A stretch of 64,000 bases of DNA from SAR324 cluster bacterium (GTDB taxonomy: Bacteria > SAR324 > XYD2-FULL-50-16 > HCM1), in assembly GCA_002995645.1 (NCBI GenBank), contig PUHO01000005.1, forward strand, positions 159 through 64,158, read 5' to 3'. This document shows, in pieces, positions 8,354-15,010 of this stretch (position 1 is the stretch's first letter; every line of letters begins with the position of its first letter). The notes below the pieces were generated by a model that did not search any database, was not told the origin of the DNA, and saw only the letters and a program-made list of their open reading frames with translations. Made by a program: the position numbers and the translations under genes.

Positions 8354-8600
8354 TGAAAATTTAACTTTTTAACATTAAATTATTTCTCTACTTTTTTCAG
8401 CAATAAAATCAAGTGCTTATATTGCTTCTTACACCTACCCTTTATATAAATAAGCATATCTATATTTTCCCTTTCCTCTTCGTCTGCTTTATCCCATATA
8501 AAACGGACGTCTGCTAGCAGGTTAACAAGATTTTTAACTTTCAACAATAAAATCAATTGGTTATATTGTTTCTTACCTTAACTATCTTATACCTACTCTT

Positions 8601-8629
8601 TATATAAATAAGCATGCTTAGTATGTCAA
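8601..8629 (-). promoter_or_regulatory. Promoter copy 2 facing pstS
   Basis: The same arrangement as copy 1: TTGACA (8629-8624), a 17-base spacer holding AAGCATGCTT, and TATATA (8606-8601). Elements are unchanged although the flanks of the repeat have diverged. Confidence 0.65.
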
Positions 8630-8875
8630 TGAAAATTTAACTTTTTAACATTAAATTATTTCTCTACCTTTTCGGCAATAAAATCAAGTGCTTATATTGC
8701 TTCTTACATCTACCATTTATATAAATAAGCATATCTATATTTTCCCTTTCCTCTTTGTCTGCTTTATCCCATATAAAACAGACCTTTGCTAGCAGGTTAC
8801 TAAGATTTTTAGTTTTCAACAATAAAATCAATCGTTTATATCGTTTCCTACACTAACTATCTTATACCTACTCTT

Positions 8876-8904
8876 TATATAAATAAGCATGCTTAGTATG
8901 TCAA
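8876..8904 (-). promoter_or_regulatory. Promoter copy 3 facing pstS
   Basis: TTGACA (8904-8899), 17-base spacer with AAGCATGCTT, TATATA (8881-8876). It begins only 26 bases beyond the bioB stop codon, so it is likely the ancestral copy from which the other two were duplicated. Confidence 0.65.
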
Positions 8905-8930
8905 TAAAAATTTAACTTTTTAACATTAAA

Positions 8931-9878
8931 TTATTTCTCTACTTTTTCGGCAATAAGACCAAGTACTTGCATCATTTCTTCATCTTGTGTAAGCGATTGA
9001 TTCGGCGTTGTTAAAAGGCGATTTCCTGAAAAAATAGAATTAGCACCAGCTAAAAAACACAATCCTTGCTCTAGGTAGCTTAACCTTGAACGTCCGGCAG
9101 ATAAACGCACCCTTGTTGTAGGAATAACAATACGTGTCGTTGCAGTCATACGCACTAGCTGATCTGTTGGCAAAGCTTCTAGGTTTTCCATTTTAGTCCC
9201 TTCTACCGGAATTAACGCATTAATCGGAATCGACTCCGGCGGCGTTGCTAATCTATGAAAATCATACAACATAGCAATACGATCATCTTCGCTTTCTCCC
9301 ATGCCAAGTATACCACCACTACAAAGGCAAATACCGGCATCTTGTACTATTTTCAAAGTGCGCAACCTATCTTCATACGTTCTTGTTGTAACAACTTTAT
9401 TGTAATAATCCGGTCCCGTATCTAGATTATGATTATACGCATGTAACCCCGCTTTTTTAAGTCGACTTGCGCTTTCTTCGTCTAACGATCCTAAAGTACA
9501 ACAAACTTCTAGCCCTAGATTGGAAACGGCTTCCACCATTTTTAATACGTTTTCAAAGTCTTTGTTGTCGCGAACCCCGCGCCATGCGGCACCCATACAA
9601 AAACGAGAGCTCCCGGCTTCTTTCGCTTCTTTCGCTTCTTTAATGACTTCCTCAACTGCAACAAGTTTATGCGATTCTACTTGTGCATCATTATGCGCCG
9701 ACTGAGAACAATAACCGCAATCTTCCGGACAATTTCCCGTTTTAATTGATTTTAACGTACAAATTTGTATTTTCTGCGGATCTTGATGCTGTCTGTGCAC
9801 TGTCGCCGCTTCAAATACTAATTCTAATAAATCTTTATGATATATTGCTTTAATTTCTTCTAAACTATATTGTTTCAT
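8931..9878 (-). CDS. bioB: Biotin synthase BioB
   Basis: BioB inserts sulfur into dethiobiotin by radical SAM chemistry. The [4Fe-4S] motif CxxxCxxC is C50, C54 and C57, followed by SQS as in the family. YNHNLDT and the RLSAGR motif with the cluster-coordinating Arg of the sulfur-donating [2Fe-2S] site are present. Length 315 is normal. It is the last gene of the operon starting with the nitrilase-like gene, 14 bases after the TrxB-like gene. Its 3' end has been copied into the repeat array downstream. The partner bioA is 29 kb away; bioF and bioD are not in the window. Confidence 0.97.
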   Translation of the reverse strand: MKQYSLEEIKAIYHKDLLELVFEAATVHRQHQDPQKIQICTLKSIKTGNCPEDCGYCSQSAHNDAQVESHKLVAVEEVIKEAKEAKEAGSSRFCMGAAWRGVRDNKDFENVLKMVEAVSNLGLEVCCTLGSLDEESASRLKKAGLHAYNHNLDTGPDYYNKVVTTRTYEDRLRTLKIVQDAGICLCSGGILGMGESEDDRIAMLYDFHRLATPPESIPINALIPVEGTKMENLEALPTDQLVRMTATTRIVIPTTRVRLSAGRSRLSYLEQGLCFLAGANSIFSGNRLLTTPNQSLTQDEEMMQVLGLIAEKVEK

Positions 9879-9892
9879 ATTTCTTTCCCAAA

Positions 9893-11008
9893 TTAAGTAT
9901 ATTTAGCATATACCAGGTCTCTTGCTTGCTTTCTTCTTTGTCTGTCAATTTTATCTATAGCTCGCACAGCATATTCTTGCGCTGTATATACTTGTAACAT
10001 AACGCTTTCATCTTCTCTTAAAGCAACGTCGCCGACTGCATAAAAATTCGGAACTGTCGTTTCGCTTGTGCTATCAATACAAACCCGTCTTTCATGTTGC
10101 GGCTTGCCTTCTTCTAGCAACTTAGCGCCAACTTGCACTGCTAAATCGTTATATACTTTGTGTATTCCTAAAGCAACCATGCAAAACTGAGCGTCTACTT
10201 TCGTTTCATCTTCCAAGACAAAGCCGGCAAGATCGGTCTTATCATCTTCTATAATATCCACAATAGGGCTTTCATGTACAGGAATGCCGTATACTTGCAA
10301 CAACGTTTGCCTTTCTGGGGTAATATCGTCTTTACTCTCTCCGTTTAACACAATAGAAACTTGATTATTATATCTTTCTTTAAACATCATTGCTATTTCA
10401 GCTGCCATATTGCCTTTAGACAAAATAGTAATAGACGTATTTCTTGTTAAGTGCCCTTCACAACGAATACAATATAACACCTGTTCTTTATTAGCATAAG
10501 GAAAAATCCACTTAATAGACGGTTCCACTTCGCCGTCTTTATTTTTCTTGTGGATAATCGGTTGTCTATCCATTAAACCGGTAGCCAACACGGCGGCATT
10601 AGCGAAAAACTCGCCTTCTTTCGTTGTGGCGATAAACCTACCGTCTTGTTGTTTTAAGTTTTCCACTGTTTGCTTAACTGTAGTAACGTCTTCATATGCG
10701 GTCAATCTTGCTTTTGTATTGTCAATAATAGACCTTGAGCTATATACGTAGTGGCTATTTTCGATTAATTCCATAGCGCTTGTTTCTTTATTACGTCTTA
10801 AAGTACGTAAAATTTGTTTTTTAATAATCCCTTCGTTAAATCCGGACACGTTATCTATATCAGCGACCCATTGCCCGCGACTACGAATAGCGTCTGTTGC
10901 CGTTCCAAGAAACCATAGAACGGACATGCCGTTTTGCGCTGCTCTTAAAGCCGCAGCCGAGCCGGCGATTCCACCGCCAATAATCATTACGTCAAAGCTT
11001 TCTTTCAT
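9893..11008 (-). CDS. Thioredoxin reductase-like FAD/NAD(P) oxidoreductase
   Basis: A 371-residue two-dinucleotide-domain flavoprotein. The FAD motif GGGIAG is at 11-16, an ATG box at 142-144, a CxxC pair at C180 and C183 (CIRCEGH), and a GDVA motif near the C-terminus. The CxxC position matches that of TrxB, which normally reads CATCDG, so thiol-disulfide chemistry is possible but the partner is probably not ordinary thioredoxin. The region around 40-60 (SRGQWVADIDNVSGF) resembles the ligand side of TrxB. It sits between obgE and bioB. The specific substrate is unknown. Confidence 0.8.
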   Translation of the reverse strand: MKESFDVMIIGGGIAGSAAALRAAQNGMSVLWFLGTATDAIRSRGQWVADIDNVSGFNEGIIKKQILRTLRRNKETSAMELIENSHYVYSSRSIIDNTKARLTAYEDVTTVKQTVENLKQQDGRFIATTKEGEFFANAAVLATGLMDRQPIIHKKNKDGEVEPSIKWIFPYANKEQVLYCIRCEGHLTRNTSITILSKGNMAAEIAMMFKERYNNQVSIVLNGESKDDITPERQTLLQVYGIPVHESPIVDIIEDDKTDLAGFVLEDETKVDAQFCMVALGIHKVYNDLAVQVGAKLLEEGKPQHERRVCIDSTSETTVPNFYAVGDVALREDESVMLQVYTAQEYAVRAIDKIDRQRRKQARDLVYAKYT

Positions 11009-11040
11009 AAGTTATCCTTTGTAAAAATATATTTCTTTTA

Positions 11041-12057
11041 TTAAGTTGTTTTATTTTCTTTATCTTGCCGAACAATCTCAGCTAATCTTTCTTTCACTTC
11101 CTCTGTTCCTTGCTTTGTATACGCAGAAATAACAAACACTTCTTCTTTGCGTTGTTGGAATTTATTTTTCAATTCTGCTACGATTGCTTCATCATCTTGG
11201 GAATCAATTTTATTTAACAAGATAATACGTTGCTTATTTGGCAAATTAGTATCGTATAATTCTAGTTCACGAAGAAGCAAATCAAACGCTTTTGCCGCCT
11301 CAACAGTGGCAAACGAAGTAATATCAATCACAAAAGCCAACACGGCAGTACGTTGAATATGGCGTAAAAATTGGTCACCGAGCCCACTTCCGGCATGAGC
11401 GCCTTCAATAATACCCGGGATATCAGCAACCACAAACGTGGAAAAATCTTTATTTTGCACAACGCCCAGTTGCGGAACAAGGGTAGTGAAAGGGTAATTG
11501 GCAACTTTAGCTTTAGAAGCCGATATAGAACGTATAAGCGTTGATTTTCCGGCATTAGGAAAGCCAACTAAACCAACGTCCGCAATAATTTTCAGCTCTA
11601 AAATAAGACTTTGTTCTTGCCCTTTGCCGCCTTCTGTGTAATAACGTGGCGCACGATTTGTCGAGCTTTTATAGTGAATATTACCTATACCTTTAGATCC
11701 GCCCTGTAAAAGCAGTTGCGCTTCTTCTGTCACTATATCAAACAATAACTCTTCTGTTTCTCTATCATATATTAACGTGCCTAAAGGAACATGAATATAA
11801 CAATCTTTGCCGGCTCTTCCGTTCTTCTGTTTTCCTTCACCTGGCAAGCCGTTTCCCGCTTTTTGATGCGGGGCATAACGTAAAGTTTGCAAACTAGAAA
11901 GCGTCGCGTCGCCAACAATATACACATTGCCACCACGACCACCGTCGCCGCCGTCCGGTCCGGCAAATTCATTATATTTTTCATGTCGCATTGCACTGCA
12001 ACCATCGCCACCTTTTCCGGAAAACGCGTATATATACGCTTTATCTATAAACCTCAT
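11041..12057 (-). CDS. obgE: GTPase ObgE/CgtA
   Basis: A 338-residue Obg GTPase that acts in 50S ribosome assembly and stress control. The N-terminal glycine-rich Obg fold spans about 1-158 (GKGGDG, GPDGGDGGRGG), followed by the G domain with G1 GFPNAGKS at 165-172, G3 DIPGIIEGA and G4 NKID. There is no C-terminal OCT extension, and that is common. It starts six bases after the RadC fusion gene and precedes the TrxB-like gene by 32 bases. Confidence 0.97.
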   Translation of the reverse strand: MRFIDKAYIYAFSGKGGDGCSAMRHEKYNEFAGPDGGDGGRGGNVYIVGDATLSSLQTLRYAPHQKAGNGLPGEGKQKNGRAGKDCYIHVPLGTLIYDRETEELLFDIVTEEAQLLLQGGSKGIGNIHYKSSTNRAPRYYTEGGKGQEQSLILELKIIADVGLVGFPNAGKSTLIRSISASKAKVANYPFTTLVPQLGVVQNKDFSTFVVADIPGIIEGAHAGSGLGDQFLRHIQRTAVLAFVIDITSFATVEAAKAFDLLLRELELYDTNLPNKQRIILLNKIDSQDDEAIVAELKNKFQQRKEEVFVISAYTKQGTEEVKERLAEIVRQDKENKTT

Positions 12058-12062
12058 ATTCT

Positions 12063-13466
12063 TTATGCCTGTTCTTTGAAACTATAATATTGGTTTTCTT
12101 TACCAACAATAATATGATCTATTAAAGTTAATCCTACAATATCGCCGGCCGCTTTAAGTCTTTTTGTCATCTCAATATCAGCATAAGACGGCTTAACTAC
12201 ATTACTTGGATGATTATGTACTACAATAAAAAGGGAAGTTTGCAAAGACAACCCGATTCTTAAAACTTCTCTTGGATGAGCTAAAACACGATCTAAAAGA
12301 CCGACTGACACCATTTGCACCCATAATAGTTTTTGCTTTGCATTAAAGAGTAACACATAAAATTCTTCTTGCATTTTATTTTTTATGCGCGGCAATATAA
12401 ATTCATATATTTCTTTTGCCGTTTTTAAGTAAGGAAGTTTTACGTTTTTCTCTGATTCCAAAAACCGCGAACCTAGTTCGTATACTGCTAATAAACGACA
12501 ATACATTATTTGCATTACTTCTTGTTGCGTTTCTCTAAACGCAATAAAACTAGATAGATTCAAAAATGAAAATAAAGAGAGTAGTTCAGTTTGTTTTTTT
12601 GATCCGCTCCATATATCCACTAAAACGTACTTAGCTAATTCTTCTGTACTTAATTTATCAAAATTAGCTGTTAACAAGCTTTTTTCTATATGGCCTACGC
12701 TAGTATCAGCAAATTCTTTGTCAAAGAAATGGCAATCTGCTTGTAAAGGGCATAATTGGCAAGTATCACCGTCACATAAAAAACTAGGAAAACGTCGTCC
12801 TTGCTTTTGTGTCGTACAAAAGGTTAAAACTTTATCCCACCAAACTTGCTCTTCTATGCTCCCGTTAACTTCAGCTAAGGTTTCCACCCAATCTTTATAT
12901 TGTAAGAAAACAGGGTAGCCCGTATACTTATGAAACAAAAGAAAAGTTGCATGCGATGCCATAACCTGGTAACCTATGGTTTGCAAAAAGTCGGCAGTTT
13001 CCCATATAGAATCAAACGGCAAAACGTTATGCGCCTCTTCTACTATACTAAGCGCGTCCCTTTTCGGAACCGGCAAGATCCATTTAAATCGCTTATCATA
13101 TTCTTGTTTAAACCGTATCAACAACCAAGCAATCTTATTAAATGCCGCTTGATCTTCTTGCAAAATAGAAAAGCAATTCCACAATAAACCGGATATCTCT
13201 TCTGGCAAGGCGCATTCTGATGCTGTCGTTATCTTATCCAAAAATTGATAAAGAGCTAACGGCGTTTGCGAAGTGATATGAGAATAGGTTTCAGGCAATA
13301 AAATAACTTGTAGCACTTTGTTAAAATACACATACCCGTTAACAGGTTGATGTAAGTCGGCGCTTTCTTTTGTAATTAATAAATTTAACGACGAAACATA
13401 ATTATTGTCTTGAATCCAGTTTTGTAATCGTATTATAAAATTACGAAGATACGATCGCGCTTCCAT
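12063..13466 (-). CDS. EndoIII-like domain fused to RadC (JAMM domain)
   Basis: A 467-residue protein. Residues about 250-467 make a full RadC: KLSTEELAKYVL helical region, then a JAB/JAMM domain with HxH at H417 and H419, S427 and D430, the expected metal-binding spacing. Residues 1-250 are not part of ordinary RadC. They resemble the HhH-GPD fold of endonuclease III: an IGYQVMA segment at 164-170, and a cysteine cluster C231-x4-C236-x2-C239-x5-C245 like the EndoIII [4Fe-4S] loop (usually C-x6-C-x2-C-x5-C). The catalytic Lys and Asp of EndoIII are not evident. The role of RadC itself is unsettled; this may be a DNA-binding, iron-sulfur version. Confidence is high for the RadC part and moderate for the N-terminal assignment. 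Confidence 0.75.
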   Translation of the reverse strand: MEARSYLRNFIIRLQNWIQDNNYVSSLNLLITKESADLHQPVNGYVYFNKVLQVILLPETYSHITSQTPLALYQFLDKITTASECALPEEISGLLWNCFSILQEDQAAFNKIAWLLIRFKQEYDKRFKWILPVPKRDALSIVEEAHNVLPFDSIWETADFLQTIGYQVMASHATFLLFHKYTGYPVFLQYKDWVETLAEVNGSIEEQVWWDKVLTFCTTQKQGRRFPSFLCDGDTCQLCPLQADCHFFDKEFADTSVGHIEKSLLTANFDKLSTEELAKYVLVDIWSGSKKQTELLSLFSFLNLSSFIAFRETQQEVMQIMYCRLLAVYELGSRFLESEKNVKLPYLKTAKEIYEFILPRIKNKMQEEFYVLLFNAKQKLLWVQMVSVGLLDRVLAHPREVLRIGLSLQTSLFIVVHNHPSNVVKPSYADIEMTKRLKAAGDIVGLTLIDHIIVGKENQYYSFKEQA

Positions 13467-13475
13467 TAGATTTAT

Positions 13476-14252
13476 TTAATGAAAAAAGCTACGGATTTCA
13501 GAAACATAATTTTTTTTAATCGTAACGCTAAACATACCTTCGCCGTCTTGTATTTCATTTAGTTTTTCTCCCCAAGGCGAATAGGCTACGGAGTTGCCGT
13601 AAAAATAGCGTCCTTCCCTGTTACCGCACTGATTAGGTGCCACCATATACATTTGCTGTTCAATTGACCTTGCTGCAAGTAAAGGATGCCAATGAATTTT
13701 TCCTGTTTCATATGCAAAAGCCGAAGGAACAAACGCAACTTCCACTTCTTTTTTACGTAGCGCCGTATAAACACAAGGAAAGCGTAAATCATGGCAAATA
13801 GTAAAGCCAAGTTTAAATCCTTTATAATCACAAGAAACCGATTCATTACCTGCCAAAGTGGTTAACGTTTCATCTAACACACAATCCGGCGTTCTTACTA
13901 AACATATATGTTGTTTACGATAAGTTGCTTTAATTTCTCCTTGATCCGTAATGAAAACAAGGGTGTTCCAATATTTATTACACTCCGGGCTGATTTCCGC
14001 AATACTACCTAGCAAAATAGCGATATTACATTCTTTTGCTTTTTTACACAGTTTTTGAATATAGGGATTTTCTTCTAATACTGTTGCAATTTGTTTGTAA
14101 TTATCTTGAGAAGCTAGCACTGCTTCCGGAAAAGCAATAATATCCATTGTCCCAGAAGCTTTTTCTATAAAGCTACTGACTCGTTCATAATTTTTTTCCA
14201 CACTTGCATCAACTTCCATTTGTACTATGGCAATATGCAATTCATTTGTCAT
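13476..14252 (-). CDS. Carbon-nitrogen hydrolase (nitrilase superfamily)
   Basis: A 258-residue amidase-fold enzyme. The catalytic triad is visible as E43 (FPEA), K113 (YRKQH) and C153 (TICHDLRFP). The short length and CHDLRFP pattern place it with the NIT/omega-amidase branch, which hydrolyses alpha-ketoglutaramate or deaminated glutathione, but the substrate cannot be read from sequence. It is the first gene of the operon that continues with the RadC fusion (nine bases away), obgE, a TrxB-like gene and bioB. Confidence 0.88.
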   Translation of the reverse strand: MTNELHIAIVQMEVDASVEKNYERVSSFIEKASGTMDIIAFPEAVLASQDNYKQIATVLEENPYIQKLCKKAKECNIAILLGSIAEISPECNKYWNTLVFITDQGEIKATYRKQHICLVRTPDCVLDETLTTLAGNESVSCDYKGFKLGFTICHDLRFPCVYTALRKKEVEVAFVPSAFAYETGKIHWHPLLAARSIEQQMYMVAPNQCGNREGRYFYGNSVAYSPWGEKLNEIQDGEGMFSVTIKKNYVSEIRSFFH

Positions 14253-14735
14253 AACGTCTCCTTTTGAAGTTAAAATAAGGTTATTTTTTAAAATAAAGTG
14301 ATATTGTATACTACACTATTTTATCCTATACGGCAATTATTATTACCATAACCAGACTACCGCATTGTAATTATTACCTTAAACCAACAAAACCGGCTCT
14401 TGCCATACGTCTTATAATAAAACAAGACACCTACTATTTTTTAACATCTTATTACAATAAAAACAAGAGCTTAGATTAATTTATTGGCAACCTGTGTTTT
14501 GTACTGTTTTCAAAAAAAGAGCAAAACAAGACTTTTTTGTACTGTTTTACAATTCATTATTGCCTTAAACAACAATAACTTAGTTTGTTTTTGTCCTAAA
14601 AAATAAAAATAGCAAAAAGAAGACACTTTTTTTAAAATTCAAACCTAGTATAGAAATCCTTTTGTAGATTTAAATATTTTTTTCAACATTTGTCAACACT
14701 TTTTACATTTTTTATCTAAAGTTTCACATAAAAAA

Positions 14736-14925
14736 ACAAAGCTTATCAAGTTCTTATTAATGTCCTATTGACTTCTTGTTTTATATTTGATATTATTATT
14801 ATTGTTATTACACTTTAAGTGACCACTCACCGCCATTGTTAGAGTTAAAGTTTATTAGCTTCCTATCAATGTCCTATTGACTTACTATTTCATATCTGTT
14901 AGATATTATTCTTGTTACACTTATT
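14736..14925 (+). repeat. 109-bp duplicated promoter segment of the lipoprotein gene
   Basis: Two diverged copies, about 14736-14818 and 14845-14925, offset by 109 bases. Both contain the phrase AATGTCCTATTGACTT followed by an AT-rich stretch with GATATTATT and a TTACACTT word. Only copy 1 keeps good promoter spacing. Confidence 0.75.
14768..14796 (+). promoter_or_regulatory. Sigma-70-type promoter upstream of the lipoprotein gene
   Basis: TTGACT (14768-14773), a 17-base spacer, and TATTAT (14791-14796). The duplicate at 14877 retains TTGACT, but TATTAT is then 21 bases away, with only a weaker TAGATA at 17. The resulting leader would be about 210 bases long. Confidence 0.55.
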
Positions 14926-14936
14926 GTGTTACATAG

Positions 14937-14967
14937 GTACAAAAAAAAGGAGGAACCTTTTTAGTAC
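14937..14967 (+). promoter_or_regulatory. Hairpin with a Shine-Dalgarno-like loop in the lipoprotein leader
   Basis: GTAC-A8-GG and CC-T5-A-GTAC pair around the loop AGGAA, giving a stem of about seven pairs plus an outer GTAC pairing. The GGAGGA at 14949-14954 looks like a strong ribosome site, but the next ATG in reach is the lipoprotein start 55 bases away, so it is more likely structural or regulatory. Confidence 0.4.
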
Positions 14968-15010
14968 TTTAATTTAATTATTCATTTTCTAAATATAGGA
15001 TTTTTTTATT

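Larger units (their letters stand above)
8199..8983 (-). repeat. 275-276-bp unit, three tandem copies, fused to the bioB 3' end
   Basis: Fills the 766-base gap between bioB and pstS. Copies begin near 8199, 8475 and 8750. Each contains the CTGCTAGCAG palindrome (weaker flanks in copy 3), a promoter with the AAGCATGCTT palindrome, and then a segment matching the end of bioB. The genuine bioB tail (8928-8982) is the third; imitations lie at about 8377-8430 and 8652-8706, and the one in copy 2 still reads ALDFIAEKVEK-stop on the minus strand. A shorter word, CAATAAAATCAA with about 50 following bases, recurs twice per unit, so the structure is nested. No other gene is seen here. Confidence 0.92.
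14253..15010. other. 758-base AT-rich intergenic region
   Basis: Divergent spacer between the nitrilase-like and lipoprotein genes. I see no convincing gene. It holds loosely repeated phrases (TGTACTGTTTT near 14500 and 14549; AATAAAACAAGA-like words near 14415 and 14455) and, in its right half, the duplicated promoter segment described separately. Confidence 0.6.

Noticed and set aside
8341..8380. Pho box upstream of pstS
   Set aside because: GTTAAA words eight bases apart lie next to the -35, but the 11-base periodicity of PhoB sites and the CTGTCAT core are missing.
8199..8983. CRISPR array or mobile element
   Set aside because: The unit is 275 bases with no short regular repeats and spacers, no cas genes and no transposase; it is explained by tandem duplication of a gene end.
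14253..14735. Hidden gene in the AT-rich spacer
   Set aside because: No frame with plausible start and composition; only loose repeated AT-rich phrases.
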